The notes beneath the pieces are model-generated. The model did no database searches. It was given only the letters and a program-made list of their open reading frames with translations, and was not told the DNA's origin. The translations under genes were made by a program, and so were the position numbers. A stretch of 64,000 nucleotides of DNA from Micromonospora echinofusca (GTDB lineage: Bacteria; Actinomycetota; Actinomycetes; Mycobacteriales; Micromonosporaceae): NCBI RefSeq assembly GCF_900091445.1, contig NZ_LT607733.1:6802001-6866000 (forward strand), read 5' to 3'. The stretch's first letter is position 1. Every line of letters starts with the position of its first letter. This document shows, one piece after another, positions 17,798 to 26,834 of this stretch.

Positions 17798-18046
17798 GTG
17801 GCCGGTCGGTGGCCCTTGGGCGCGTGTTGGGATGCCCGCTGTGCCCGCGCCGGGGTCCGGAAGATCACCGTGCACGATGCCCGGCGTACCTGCGCGACCC
17901 TGCTCGTCGACCTGGACGTGCACCCGCGCGTCATCATGCAGGTGCTTCGGCACGCGGAGGTGTCGGTGACGATGGAGATCTACTCGCAGGCGTCCTCGGA
18001 CGCCACCCGCGACGCCCTCAAGCGCCTGGGCGAGAGTCTGCGCTGA
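17798..18046 (+). pseudogene. tyrosine integrase, C-terminal fragment
   Basis: Similarity begins about residue 11 (WDARCARAGVRKITV) and covers only the last catalytic boxes: HDARRT (H-x-x-R), LRHAEVSV (LGH-like box) and the nucleophile in EIYSQ. The tail DATRDALKRLGESLR is typical of integrases of pSAM2-like actinobacterial elements. The core-binding domain and first catalytic Arg are missing and no start is convincing, so it is a remnant. It sits 75 nt from the tRNA-Pro 3' end, where int normally lies in such elements. Confidence 0.85.
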
Positions 18047-18080
18047 CGCGCTGCTGTACTCGACTGCTGTACGAATGCAT

Positions 18081-18115
18081 CAGGGGCCACTCTCATCGAT
18101 GGAGAGTGGCCCCTG
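18081..18115. terminator. hairpin terminator after tRNA-Pro and int remnant
   Basis: A perfect 14-bp stem (18081-18094 with 18102-18115) with a 7-nt loop lies between the convergent integrase fragment and tRNA gene. It can end transcripts from both sides. Confidence 0.8.
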
Positions 18116-18120
18116 ACCTC

Positions 18121-18196
<76 letters not shown>

Positions 18197-18210
18197 AGGC
18201 GTGCCGACAA

Positions 18211-18239
18211 ATAGTAGCCCACCCCGCTCAGGGGTCCAA
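18211..18239 (-). promoter_or_regulatory. tRNA-Pro promoter
   Basis: On the minus strand TTGGAC (18239-18234) and TACTAT (18216-18211) are separated by exactly 17 nt, and the tRNA starts 15 nt further on. This is a near-consensus housekeeping-sigma promoter. Confidence 0.8.
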
Positions 18240-18508
18240 CTCGGTACCCCCACCGCCGTGGCGGCCCTGTGCGGCCCTCGTGGGAGCCCGGCGAACCCCC
18301 GGGCGCCGGCTGATGTCGTAGGCGGTTCAGCTCGACAGGGCGGCCACACCCAGGCCGGGGCGTCGGTCACTGATCCGCGCCGACGCGCCCCACATCACCG
18401 CGCCCAGGTCCGGCACCGCGTGCCCCACGTCACCGCGCCCGGACCGGCCCGCCCGCCGGTCCTTGGACGGCCGGCGGGCGGACCGAGGGCGGAAGGGCGA
18501 GCCGCGGG
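18240..18508. other. spacer without recognisable gene
   Basis: About 270 nt between the tRNA promoter and the metallophosphoesterase stop. Frames present have no protein-like character. A 15-nt string (CAGCTCGACAGGGCG, from 18328) also occurs at 47916. Confidence 0.4.
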
Positions 18509-19402
18509 TCAGCGCGGGATCAGGGTGAGCACGCTCGCCTCCGGCGGGCAGGCGAACCGGATCGGCGCGGTCGGGTGCGTGCCGAGGCCGGCGGAGACGT
18601 GCAGCCACGCGTCGGAGCCGGGCCAGCGGTGCAGGCCGCGTGCCATGGAGCGGGGCAGGCCGCAGTTGGTGACCAGCGCGCCGACCCCCGGTACGCAGAC
18701 CTGGCCGCCGTGGGTGTGCCCGGCGAGCATCAGCCCGAAGCCGTCGGCGGCCATCCGGTCGAGGACGGCCGGCTCGGGGGAGTGGGTGAGCGCGATCGAC
18801 AGGTCGGCGGTCGGCGACACCGGCCCGGCCACGGAGTCGTAGTCGTCCCGCTCGACGTGCGGGTCGTCCACCCCGAGCAGCTCGACGACCCGGCCGCCGG
18901 CCTTGACGGTGGTGCGGGCGTTGTTCAGGTCCGTCCAGCCAGCGCCGACGAAGACCTCACGCAGCTCCTCGTGCGGCAGCTCGACGCCCTCGGTGTACTC
19001 CCGGTCGGGCAGGAGGTAGGTGAACGGGTTCTTCCAGACCGGCCCGGTGTAGTCGTTCGAGCCGAAGACGAAGGCTCCCGGGTAGTCGAGCAGGGGCTGG
19101 AGGGCGCGCAGCACGCCGGGCACGGCGCCGGGGTGCGCCATGTTGTCCCCGGTGACCACGACCAGGTCGGGGTCGAGGGCGGCCAGCGACGCCACCCAGC
19201 GCTGCTTGCGCCCCTGGTCGGGCATCATGTGCAGGTCCGACAGGTGCAGGATCCGCAGGGGCTCCGCGTCGGCCGGCAGCACCGGCACGTCGTACCGCCG
19301 CAGGGTGAACATGTTGCGCTCGACGAGTGACGCGTACGCCAGGGTCGCCGCGCCGAGGGCGGCGGTCCCGGTCGCGAGCCGGAATAGTGTGCGCTTTCGC
19401 AT
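18509..19402 (-). CDS. membrane-anchored metallophosphoesterase (Rv3683-like)
   Basis: 297 aa from ATG at 19402. MRKRTLFRLATGTAALGAATLAYASLVERNMF is an uncleaved signal anchor, so the catalytic domain faces outward. Metal motifs: LHLSDLHM, VVTGDNM, FGSNDYTG (Asn in place of the usual GNHD His step), THSPEP and LAGHTHGGQ. This variant is the YkuE/Rv3683-type calcineurin-like family; substrates are unclear, some relatives act on lipids or undecaprenyl compounds. It neighbours the ponA2-type PBP gene as in M. tuberculosis. Only 25 nt separate it from divergent yqeY, so their promoters overlap. Confidence 0.88.
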   Translation of the reverse strand: MRKRTLFRLATGTAALGAATLAYASLVERNMFTLRRYDVPVLPADAEPLRILHLSDLHMMPDQGRKQRWVASLAALDPDLVVVTGDNMAHPGAVPGVLRALQPLLDYPGAFVFGSNDYTGPVWKNPFTYLLPDREYTEGVELPHEELREVFVGAGWTDLNNARTTVKAGGRVVELLGVDDPHVERDDYDSVAGPVSPTADLSIALTHSPEPAVLDRMAADGFGLMLAGHTHGGQVCVPGVGALVTNCGLPRSMARGLHRWPGSDAWLHVSAGLGTHPTAPIRFACPPEASVLTLIPR

Positions 19403-19427
19403 GGCGTTCAGGGTAGTTTCACCGACC

Positions 19428-19883
19428 ATGAGCACGCTGAAGGACCGTCTGACCGCCGACATGCGCGCCGCCCTGAAGGCGCGCGACGAGCTGACCACCT
19501 CCACGCTGCGGATGGCGCTCGCCGCCGTCGGCACCGCCGAGGTCGCCGGCAAGGCCAAGCGCGAGCTCACCGACGACGAGGTGCTCGCGGTGCTGACCAA
19601 GGAGGCGAAGAAGCGCCGGGAGGCCGCCACCGCCTTCGGTGACGCCGGCCGCACCGAGCAGGCCGCGAAGGAGGTCGCCGAGGGCGAGGTGCTGGAGCGC
19701 TACCTGCCGAAGCAGCTCCCCGACGCCGAGCTGACCGAGCTGGTCGCGGGGGCGCTCGCCGCGGGCGGCTTCACCGGCAAGGCGCAGATGGGCCCGGCCA
19801 TGAAGGCGGCCCAGGCGGCGGTGGCCGGACGGGCCGAGGGCGGTCGGGTCGCCGCCGAGGTACGCCGACAGCTCGGCCTCTGA
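19428..19883 (+). CDS. GatB/YqeY domain protein
   Basis: 151 aa from ATG at 19428. MSTLKDRLTADMRAALKARDELTTSTLRMALAAV, then KKRREAATAFGDAGRTEQAAKEVAEGEVLERYLPKQL and a C-terminal GKAQMGPAMKAA helix, match YqeY proteins. The domain is the tRNA-binding tail of GatB found alone; its cellular role is not settled. The start is extremely close to the divergent metallophosphoesterase gene, suggesting a near-leaderless mRNA. Confidence 0.9.
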   Translation: MSTLKDRLTADMRAALKARDELTTSTLRMALAAVGTAEVAGKAKRELTDDEVLAVLTKEAKKRREAATAFGDAGRTEQAAKEVAEGEVLERYLPKQLPDAELTELVAGALAAGGFTGKAQMGPAMKAAQAAVAGRAEGGRVAAEVRRQLGL

Positions 19884-19912
19884 CTCCGGCCGCGCCGACC
19901 CGCGTACGCGAA

Positions 19913-19946
19913 ACGGGCGGGCACCCCGCGAAGGGTGCCCGCCCGT
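19913..19946. terminator. bidirectional hairpin terminator
   Basis: A 14-bp perfect stem (19913-19926 with 19933-19946), loop CGCGAA, between convergent yqeY and the penicillin-binding protein gene. Confidence 0.85.
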
Positions 19947-19964
19947 GGCGTTCGTGCGGCCGGC

Positions 19965-22400
19965 TCAGCCGCCGGGGCGGCCCGGCGGACGGCCCGGGTT
20001 GTTCGGCGGCCCGCCGTTGCCGGGCGTCGTGCCCGGGGTGGTGCCTCCGCCGGCGCTGATCTGGATGGTCACCACGCCGCCCTTGATGGTGCGGCCGTCG
20101 GGGCTGGTGCCGGCGGCCTTGCCGGCGGGGCAGCTTGACGGGACCTTGATGTCGGAGATGATCGCGTCGAAGCCCTCCGCCTCGATCCGGGACTTCGCCT
20201 GCTGCGGGTCCAGGCACTTGACGTCGGGGATGCGACGCTGGTCGCCCTCACGGATCTTCTGGCCCGGGGGCTCGAAGTTGATCCGCTTCTTGCCCTTCAT
20301 GGCGTCGCGCAGCGTCTCGTAGACCGGCGGGTTGATGCCGTCCTTCTGCTTGTGCTTCATCTTGACGTTGGTCTGCGGCCAGTCGGGGTCGGCCATGATG
20401 CCCGCCACCGCGTACTGCTTGGTCATCGCGACGAGGGAGGCGGTCTTCTCCGAGTCGGTGGTGCCGGACTTGCCGGCCACCGGCGCGTCGACGATGCCCC
20501 GGACGTTCGCGGCCGTACGGCTGCCGCCGCACCGGCTGGTGGAGGAGTTGTCACCGACCGGGCAGCGGGCGGCGTCGACGGCGGCGCGGGCCACCTCGGT
20601 GCTGACCCGCTTCTCGCAGCGCGGGTTGGCGATGTCGAGCTTCTTGCCCTCCGGGTCCTTGATCTCCTGCACCGGGATGGGCTCGCAGTACTTGCCGTCC
20701 GCCGCGAGGGTGGCGTAGGCGTTGGCCAGCTCCATCGGGGTGGTCTGCGAGACGCCCAGGGTGAAGGCACCCCAGTCGTGCGCGGCCTCCTTGGTGCCGC
20801 TCAGCCGGCGGTCCTCCGTGGTGCGGAACTGGATGCCGAGCCGCTTGGCCACGTCGACCACGTTCTCGGCGCCGACCTGCTGCTGGAGCGGCACGAAGTA
20901 CGTGTTGATCGACTGGGCGAAGGCGCTCCACATGTTCTGCACGCCACCGGCCTTCTTGCCGGAGTTGGTCGGGCAGTACAGGTTGGTGCCGGGGCAGGCT
21001 GCGGGCCCGGGCTGGATCCGGTATTCCGAGCGGAACTGCTGCGGGGCGTTGATCGTGTAGCCGAGCGGGATGCCCTTCTCCAGCGCCGCCACGATCGTGA
21101 AGATCTTGAAGGTCGAGCCGGCCTGGTAGCCCGTCAGGCCGTCGCCCCCGGTGAGCAGCGGGTTCACGGTGTTCGGGTAGTTGCCGAGCTTCTTCTTCTT
21201 GCGCTGCTTGGGGTCGCTGTGCGGCTTGTTGGCCGGCTTCTTCGGGTCGTCGAGCTTGAAGTTGCGGTTCACCGCCAGCGCCCGTACCCGGCCGGTGCCC
21301 GGCTCCACCACCGCGACCATGGCGGCTTCCTTGCTCTTCTCCGACTTGGCCTTGCGGACCGCCTTGTCGGCGCCCCGCTGGGCCTGCGGGTCAAGCGTGG
21401 TGATGACGGTGTAGCCGCCGCTCTTGAGCCGCCGCTCCCGGTCGTACGAGGTCGAGCCGAACGTCTCCTGCCCCATCCACCAGCGGTAGAAGTAGTCGCA
21501 GAAGAAGCCCCAGCCCTTCTCGTTGGTCGAGACGCAGCCGTTGGGGGCCCGCTTGCCGGTGACCTTGAGCTGGACGGCCTTCGCCGCGTCCGCCTCCTGG
21601 CGGGTGATGGCGCCGGTCTCGACCATGTTCTCGATGACGTAGTCGCGCCGGGCGACCGCCGCCTTGTAGCCGCTCTTGGTGGTCGGGTCGTTGGTGCTCG
21701 GCGCCTTCACCATGCCGGCGAGCATGGCCGCTTCCTCGATCTTCAACTTGCTCGGCGGCTTGTTGAAGTAGACCTGGCTGGCGGCGTAGATGCCGTACGC
21801 GCCGTTGCCGAACGCGGCGATGTTGAGGTAGCGCTCCAGGATCTCGTCCTTGGAGAGCTCCTTGTCGATCTGGATGGCGTAGCGCATCTCGCGCAGCTTG
21901 CGGGCGCTGGTGTCCTCGGTGGCCGCGACGACGTCCGCCGGGTGGCTCGCCGAGTAGGCGATGGCGAGCCGGACGTACTGCATGGTCAGCGTCGAGGCGC
22001 CCTGCTGGCTGGACGCGTTGGACTGGTTGTTGACGAAGGCCCGGGCGATGCCGTTGAGGTCCACGCCGTTGTGCTTGTAGAAGTCGTGGTCCTCGGCGGC
22101 GACGATCGCCTTCTGCATGATGGGCGCGATGTCGGCCAGCTTCACGTCGCGACGGTTCTCGTCGTACATGGTCGCCAGCGGGGTCTTGCCGTCGGAGGCG
22201 AGCAGGTAGCTGATCTGTGGCGCGCGGGCCACGGTCAGCTCCTTGGGTAGTGCGCCGAAGGTCTCGGCGCCGGCCTTCGCGGCAAGCCCGGACATCGCCA
22301 CCGCGGGGAAGGCCGCCGCCGCGACCACCACGCCGGCCAACAGGCCACAGATGAGTAGCGATGCGGCGTTGGTCAGCACATTGTGGTCACGTTTCCGCAT
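19965..22400 (-). CDS. bifunctional class A penicillin-binding protein with PASTA domain (PonA2-like)
   Basis: 811 aa; ATG at 22400 with GAGGTG 6-8 nt upstream; the open frame continues further but is not coding-like. One membrane anchor (residues 9-38). Glycosyltransferase domain: catalytic EDHDFY (103-108), then ASTLTMQYVR and RKLREMRYAIQIDKELSKDEILERYLN. Transpeptidase: GSTFK (428-432), SIN (497-499), KSGTT. Near the C-terminus is one PASTA-like domain, then a Gly/Pro-rich tail. It polymerises and cross-links peptidoglycan outside the membrane. Placement beside wblA/whiB4 and the ArsA pair matches ponA2 of M. tuberculosis. Confidence 0.94.
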   Translation of the reverse strand: MRKRDHNVLTNAASLLICGLLAGVVVAAAAFPAVAMSGLAAKAGAETFGALPKELTVARAPQISYLLASDGKTPLATMYDENRRDVKLADIAPIMQKAIVAAEDHDFYKHNGVDLNGIARAFVNNQSNASSQQGASTLTMQYVRLAIAYSASHPADVVAATEDTSARKLREMRYAIQIDKELSKDEILERYLNIAAFGNGAYGIYAASQVYFNKPPSKLKIEEAAMLAGMVKAPSTNDPTTKSGYKAAVARRDYVIENMVETGAITRQEADAAKAVQLKVTGKRAPNGCVSTNEKGWGFFCDYFYRWWMGQETFGSTSYDRERRLKSGGYTVITTLDPQAQRGADKAVRKAKSEKSKEAAMVAVVEPGTGRVRALAVNRNFKLDDPKKPANKPHSDPKQRKKKKLGNYPNTVNPLLTGGDGLTGYQAGSTFKIFTIVAALEKGIPLGYTINAPQQFRSEYRIQPGPAACPGTNLYCPTNSGKKAGGVQNMWSAFAQSINTYFVPLQQQVGAENVVDVAKRLGIQFRTTEDRRLSGTKEAAHDWGAFTLGVSQTTPMELANAYATLAADGKYCEPIPVQEIKDPEGKKLDIANPRCEKRVSTEVARAAVDAARCPVGDNSSTSRCGGSRTAANVRGIVDAPVAGKSGTTDSEKTASLVAMTKQYAVAGIMADPDWPQTNVKMKHKQKDGINPPVYETLRDAMKGKKRINFEPPGQKIREGDQRRIPDVKCLDPQQAKSRIEAEGFDAIISDIKVPSSCPAGKAAGTSPDGRTIKGGVVTIQISAGGGTTPGTTPGNGGPPNNPGRPPGRPGG

Positions 22401-22804
22401 CCAGGTCACCTCGACAGGGTACGCGAGTAGGGAACGAGGGGCGCCGGGGCGTTCTTTCCCCATTTCCTGCGCGCGCCGACCTCGTTGTGCTAAACGCACG
22501 ACCCCCGGTGCGTGGTTGCGTGGATCCGGCGCCGAGTCTCTCTCCTTCCGGGAGGGGCTCGCAGCGTTTTCACGGACTCCGACGGGGTAACCGGCGGTCG
22601 CGAAGCCCGGGAAGCCGGGAGTGTCCGGAATGATGGATTTCGCCGACAACGTTGCGTAATCAGTCGACTACAGAGCATGATGGGGGCGGCGACAGCGCCA
22701 CATGTCGTCCGTGCCGCCTTGGGGAAGGCAGGCCGGGCGATCGGGGGGATTGCCGGCTGGTCCGCGACGGGGTCGGTAGGTACTGCAAGGGGGGACGTGT
22801 ACAG
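22401..22804. other. long divergent regulatory region between PBP and wblA
   Basis: 404 nt without a gene. It must hold promoters for both directions, and wblA orthologues are known for long leaders. Visible: CGCAC(gaccccc)GGTGCG at about 22496-22513, a small stem; GTTGCG followed by TACAGA at 22651-22673, too closely spaced for a standard promoter. No riboswitch class recognised. Confidence 0.4.
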
Positions 22805-23125
22805 ATGGGCATGATCACTGACTGGCCGTCGCTGGCGGCGTGTCAGAACGGGGACCCGGACGCGTTGTTCGTACAGGGCGCCGAACAGAACGTGGCGAAG
22901 CGGATCTGCCGGAGCTGCCCAGTTCGGTACGAGTGCCTGGCCGACGCGCTGGACAACCGGATCGAGTTCGGCGTGTGGGGCGGCATGACCGAACGTGAAC
23001 GCCGCGCGCTGTTGCGCCGTCACCCCCAGGTGGCGAGCTGGCGCAAGATGTTCGAAGCCGCGATGAAGAAGAACGCCAAGGACAAGGCCGGCAAGGATAA
23101 GATCCTCGTCACCACCGCCGGCTGA
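22805..23125 (+). CDS. wblA: WhiB-like iron-sulfur regulator, WblA/WhiB4 type
   Basis: 106 aa from ATG at 22805 (another ATG two codons on). Four cluster Cys at residues 13, 35, 38 and 44 (AAC, CRSC, EC) and the diagnostic EFGVWGGMTERERRALLRR. The sequence DPDALFVQGAEQNVAKRICRSCPVRYECLADALDN is of the WblA (Streptomyces)/WhiB4 (Mycobacterium) class. These hold a 4Fe-4S cluster sensitive to O2 or NO and control antioxidant, developmental or antibiotic genes. Convergent with the ArsA pair, 6 nt between stops; divergent from the ponA2-like gene, as in M. tuberculosis. Confidence 0.94.
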   Translation: MGMITDWPSLAACQNGDPDALFVQGAEQNVAKRICRSCPVRYECLADALDNRIEFGVWGGMTERERRALLRRHPQVASWRKMFEAAMKKNAKDKAGKDKILVTTAG

Positions 23126-23131
23126 TCGCCG

Positions 23132-24280
23132 TCACGGCCGGCTGATCGCCGCGCCGATCGTCCGCAGCCCGTCGACGTCGTGCACGTCGGCGGGCTGCGC
23201 CGTCACCGACACCGCCGGCACCGCCGGGAACGCCTCGGTGAACCGCGCCGCCACCTGCCGCTCGCGTACCGCCTGCTGAGCCAGCGCGGCGTGGGCCCGC
23301 AGCACGTCGACGGTGCCCTCGTGCCCGCCGAGGCCGGCCAGCCGCTCCGCGGCGGCCAGGCTGTCGGCCGCGTCGAGCGCCGGCACCGCCGAGCGGTGCA
23401 CCCGGTTGAGCACCAGGCCCGCCAGCGGCATCTTCTCCTCGCGCAGCCGGCCCGCGAAGTAGGCCGCCTCCCGGACCGCGTCCGGCTCCGGCGCCGCGAC
23501 CAGCAGGAACGCCGTCTCCCGGGCCTGGAGGATGCGGTACGTCTGCTCGGCGCGCTGACGGAAGCCGCCGAACATCGAGTCCAACGCGGCGACGAACCCG
23601 GACAGGTCGGTCAGCAACTGGGCCCCGAGCACCTTCTGCACGACCTTGGAGAACATTCCGAACGAGGCCGTGACCAGACTGAACATGCTCCGCCCGCCGG
23701 TACGCGCCGGAGCCAGCAGCAGCCGCAGCATCCGCCCGTCGAGGAAGCGGGACAGCCGGGCCGGGGCGTCCAGGAAGTCCAGCGCCGAGCGGGACGGCGG
23801 GGTGTCCACCACGATCAGGTCCCACTCGCCCCGGGCGTGCAGCTGGCCCAGCTTCTCCATCGCCATGTATTCCTGCGTGCCGGCGAAGGTCGAGCTCATC
23901 GCCTGGTAGAAGGGGTTGGCGAAGATCTCTTCCGCCTTCGCCCGATCGGTGTGCTGGAGCACCACGTCGTCGAACGTGCGCTTCATGTCGAGCATCATGG
24001 CGTGCAGCTCGCCGCCGCTGGCCTCGACGTCGATGCCCTTGACCTGGCGGGGGGTGTTGTCCAGCTCGGTCAGCCCGAGCGACTGGGCCAGCCGGCGGGC
24101 CGGGTCGATGGTGAGCACCACCGTACGCCGGCCGTGCCGCTCGGCGGCGCGCAGCGCGAGCGCGGCGGCCGTGGTCGTCTTCCCCACCCCGCCCGCCCCG
24201 CAGCACACCACGATCCGGACGCCCGGATCGGCGAGGATCTGGTCGACGTCCAGCTGCGGCGCCGCGTCTTCGGAAGGCAC
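23132..24280 (-). CDS. ArsA/GET3-type ATPase, second of a pair (Rv3680-like)
   Basis: 382 aa from GTG at 24280. Deviant Walker A CGAGGVGKTTTAAALAL, then LTIDPARRLAQSLGL (switch I), WDLIVVDTPPSRSALDFLDAP (switch II), and an insertion with MMLDMKRTFDDVV. Relatives bind and release client proteins or anions using ATP-driven dimerisation; the mycobacterial pair (BagA/BagB) has been linked to envelope stress and tolerance. The companion gene ends 56 nt upstream, so they form an operon. Confidence 0.92.
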   Translation of the reverse strand: MPSEDAAPQLDVDQILADPGVRIVVCCGAGGVGKTTTAAALALRAAERHGRRTVVLTIDPARRLAQSLGLTELDNTPRQVKGIDVEASGGELHAMMLDMKRTFDDVVLQHTDRAKAEEIFANPFYQAMSSTFAGTQEYMAMEKLGQLHARGEWDLIVVDTPPSRSALDFLDAPARLSRFLDGRMLRLLLAPARTGGRSMFSLVTASFGMFSKVVQKVLGAQLLTDLSGFVAALDSMFGGFRQRAEQTYRILQARETAFLLVAAPEPDAVREAAYFAGRLREEKMPLAGLVLNRVHRSAVPALDAADSLAAAERLAGLGGHEGTVDVLRAHAALAQQAVRERQVAARFTEAFPAVPAVSVTAQPADVHDVDGLRTIGAAISRP

Positions 24281-24336
24281 CAATCGAGCGTATCGGGCCG
24301 GGTCGGTCCTTGCGCCCGTGCCGGCGGCAGTGTGAG

Positions 24337-25314
24337 TCAGTCGGCCCCGACGAGGGCCGCGGCGAGCCGGTCCAGGCCGGCCCGGTCCACCCCGCCGGGC
24401 AGCAGGGGCAGCTCGGTCATCGGCAGCCCCAGCTCCACCAGGTCGGCCCGGAGCGTCTCCTCCAGCTCGCGGCGGACGGCCTGGTCGCGCGCCTCGGCGG
24501 CCAGCCCGGCGACGGTCTCCCGGTCGGTCGGCAGCCCGGCGGCGCGCAGCCCCCGTTCCAGCTCCGCGGCGGCCACCACCCGCCCGGCGGGCAGCGGCGG
24601 CCGGGCCCCGTTGACGATCACCCGACCCACCGGGAAGCCGAGCTGGGTCAGCTCGGCGATCGCGTCGACCGTCTCCTGGACCGGCATCTCCTCCAGCAGG
24701 GTGACGACGTGCACGGCGGTGATCGGGGAGCGCAGCAGGGCGGCGACCCCCTCGCTCTGGGTCTTGATCGGGCCCACCTTGGCCAGCCGGGCCGTCTCGG
24801 CGGTGACGTTGAGGAACCGGCCGATCCGCCCGGTGGGCGGCGCGTCCAGCACCACGGCGTCGTACGCGCGCCGCTGGCCGACGGTGCGGGTGGTGGCCTC
24901 CTTCACCTTGCCGGTGAGCAGGACGTCCCGCAGGCCGGGGGCGATGGTGGTGGCGAAGTCGATCGCCCCGAGCTTGCGCAGCGCCCGGCCGGCCGCGCCG
25001 AGCTTGTAGAACATGTCGAGGTACTCCAGCAGGGCCTCCTCGGCGTCGACCGCCAGGGCCCGCACCTCCCCGCCGCCCGGCGCGTCGGTCAGGTGCCGTT
25101 CCTCGTACGGCAGCGGGTCGGTGCCGAAGAGCTGGGCGATGCCCTGCCGCCCCTCGACCTCGACCAGCAGCGTGCGCTGGCCGCCGGCGGCCAGCGCCAG
25201 GGCCAGCGCCGCCGCGACGCTCGTCTTGCCGGTGCCGCCCTTGCCGGTCACGACGTGGAGGCGGGCCGGCCACCGGGTGCCGGCCGGGTCGGCCGTCGAC
25301 TCTGCTGCTCGCAC
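24337..25314 (-). CDS. ArsA/GET3-type ATPase, first of a pair (Rv3679-like)
   Basis: 325 aa from ATG at 25314. Walker A VTGKGGTGKTSVAAALA is the full signature deviant P-loop with both lysines; VEVEGRQGIAQLFGTDPLPYEE and AYDAVVLDAPPTGRIGRFL follow as switch regions. First gene of the two-gene operon with the 23132-24280 ATPase. The two probably make a heterodimeric complex, as known for the mycobacterial pair. Confidence 0.92.
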   Translation of the reverse strand: MRAAESTADPAGTRWPARLHVVTGKGGTGKTSVAAALALALAAGGQRTLLVEVEGRQGIAQLFGTDPLPYEERHLTDAPGGGEVRALAVDAEEALLEYLDMFYKLGAAGRALRKLGAIDFATTIAPGLRDVLLTGKVKEATTRTVGQRRAYDAVVLDAPPTGRIGRFLNVTAETARLAKVGPIKTQSEGVAALLRSPITAVHVVTLLEEMPVQETVDAIAELTQLGFPVGRVIVNGARPPLPAGRVVAAAELERGLRAAGLPTDRETVAGLAAEARDQAVRRELEETLRADLVELGLPMTELPLLPGGVDRAGLDRLAAALVGAD

Positions 25315-25340
25315 CCGTCGAGCCTATCCAGGCCGCCGGC

Positions 25341-26000
25341 TCAGGCGACCTCGCAGACCCACCAACCCGTCTTCCTCACCACGGTGAACCGCAGGTCCTG
25401 GTCGGCCACCTTCTCGTCGGCGGTGGTCATGGTGACCTTGGTGGTGACCGTGGCGCGGTCACCGGTCTGGTTGTCCACCTGCGGGGTGCTCCACCGGAAC
25501 CGGGGGTTCTGGTGGGCCGAGACGTGCTTCTCGACCTCGGCCACCTTGGCCGCGATCTTCTTCTCGTCGCGCGAGGAGGAGCAGACCAGGCCGGCCGCCC
25601 GGTCGGCGTCACGCTCCTGGTAGACGGCCTTGAGGAACTCGTCCACCGCGACCGCCGGCTCCTTGGCCCCCTCGCCGCTCTCGGCGTCGCGCAGCGTCAG
25701 GAACGCCACGACGCCGCCGCCGGCGCAGAGCAGCAGGATCACGGCCAGGGCGATGGAGGCGATCAGCGCGCCGCGCTTCTTCCTCGGCGCGGCGGGCGGC
25801 TGGTGGGGCGGGTACCCGGGCGGGGGAGGAGGGAACGCCGGGTCCGGGACGGCGGCGGGGCCGGGCGGAACGGCGGCGGGGCTGCCGGGAGGGACGGCGG
25901 GGGCGGCGGCCGGGCCGGGCGTCCCCGTGGCGTCGGGAGCCGCCGGAGGGTCCGGCTGGTCGGCCGGTCCGACGGGGCCACCGCTGGGTGGTTGGGTCAT
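25341..26000 (-). CDS. Pro-rich single-pass membrane protein with extracytoplasmic domain
   Basis: 219 aa from ATG at 26000. Residues 1-75 are cytoplasmic, Pro/Ala-rich (PPPPPGYPPHQPPAAPRKKRG). One membrane helix follows (ALIASIALAVILLLCAGGGVVAFL), then an outside domain of about 115 aa with two Cys (GLVCSSSRDEKK... WWVCEVA) that resembles the NTF2-like/DUF4878 fold by pattern. It ends 27 nt upstream of the ArsA operon on the same strand, so it may be cotranscribed. Function unknown. Confidence 0.8.
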   Translation of the reverse strand: MTQPPSGGPVGPADQPDPPAAPDATGTPGPAAAPAVPPGSPAAVPPGPAAVPDPAFPPPPPGYPPHQPPAAPRKKRGALIASIALAVILLLCAGGGVVAFLTLRDAESGEGAKEPAVAVDEFLKAVYQERDADRAAGLVCSSSRDEKKIAAKVAEVEKHVSAHQNPRFRWSTPQVDNQTGDRATVTTKVTMTTADEKVADQDLRFTVVRKTGWWVCEVA

Positions 26001-26308
26001 CTCATCCCCCGGGTTGCGACGTCGTCGCCTGACCGGGCGACGAGCGTGATCGAGCTGGCGGCGAGGCGGCGAGCGCCCGTCCGACCGGAAGGGTATCGGT
26101 CGGTTCGTCGCGCCGGGGGGCGCCGGGGTGCCGTCAGGTTCCTTACCGACGCTGTGTCGCATATGTGACTTTGGGTGATCGGGTGTGCGCGTCCGGTTGG
26201 CGGGACTGTCGCCCCGGACCTACGTTCTCAGCGGCGCGGGGGCGGGCCAGGCGCAGCGTCCGGGCCCGAAGTGATGACGTGACCAGGTACGACGTCCGGA
26301 GGCAAGGC
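26001..26308. other. divergent promoter region
   Basis: 308 nt between the minus-strand membrane protein and the plus-strand gene at 26309. It contains the relatively AT-rich GTGTCGCATATGTGACTTTG around 26154-26173. No gene seen. Confidence 0.4.
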
Positions 26309-26788
26309 ATGCGCGACGTGGACAACATCCCCCGAGGCCAGTTCCCGGCGGGCGACCGGGCGCGGCGGCCCGCCTCCTCCGGCGACGCCGAGGGCGGCGT
26401 CGGCCTGCCCATCAACGAACGCTCGTACCGGCGGCTGGCCGAACCCGTCGAGGTGGTGCGCGTCCCCGGCCGGCCGGGCCCGGGAGGCCGGGACGAGGAG
26501 GAGCCCGGGTTCGTCATCCACCTGCCGATCCGGGTCGCCGACCTGAGGGCGGCCACGGCGCTGGCCGGGACCGTCGCCACCTCGCTGAGCTTCCTGGTCG
26601 AACTGGACGCCGGCGAGACCACCGTGTCGAGCACGGACGACCAGAACAACCGGCACCGCGTCTTCTGCGACCTGCTGCTGCCGGACCGCTCCCGCTGCCC
26701 CCAGCCGTACGAGCACGGCGGCCCCTGCGGGGAGGTGCCGGCGGCCCCGGAGCAGCGTCCCGCGCCCGGCCCGTCCGCCGGACCGTAG
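26309..26788 (+). CDS. conserved hypothetical protein
   Basis: 159 aa; ATG at 26309 chosen because GGAGG lies 6 nt upstream. A disordered, charged N-terminus (MRDVDNIPRGQFPAGDRARRPASSGDAEGG) leads to a beta-rich core (PGFVIHLPIRVADLRAATALAGTVATSLSFLVELDAGETTVSS) and a tail with three Cys (RVFCDLLLPDRSRCPQPYEHGGPC), possibly a metal site. No family recognised. It precedes the DUF4177/RidA/MBL run. Confidence 0.65.
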   Translation: MRDVDNIPRGQFPAGDRARRPASSGDAEGGVGLPINERSYRRLAEPVEVVRVPGRPGPGGRDEEEPGFVIHLPIRVADLRAATALAGTVATSLSFLVELDAGETTVSSTDDQNNRHRVFCDLLLPDRSRCPQPYEHGGPCGEVPAAPEQRPAPGPSAGP

Positions 26789-26834
26789 GCTGTGCGTCGA
26801 GAAGTCGAACTCCAGCCAAGGGAGCCCTCCACCT

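Noticed and set aside
18327..18608. Small gene between tRNA-Pro and the metallophosphoesterase
   Set aside because: It overlaps the metallophosphoesterase 3' end on the same strand in another frame, and its text is Arg/Pro-rich without conservation cues.
22401..22804. ydaO (c-di-AMP) riboswitch upstream of the PBP or wblA gene
   Set aside because: Some GC-rich stems exist, but I could not match the conserved core on either strand.
23132..25273. A single 713-aa double ArsA protein
   Set aside because: The first half of that frame is non-coding; the first ATPase is read in another frame from 25314, and a GTG at 24280 starts the second. Two genes fit better.
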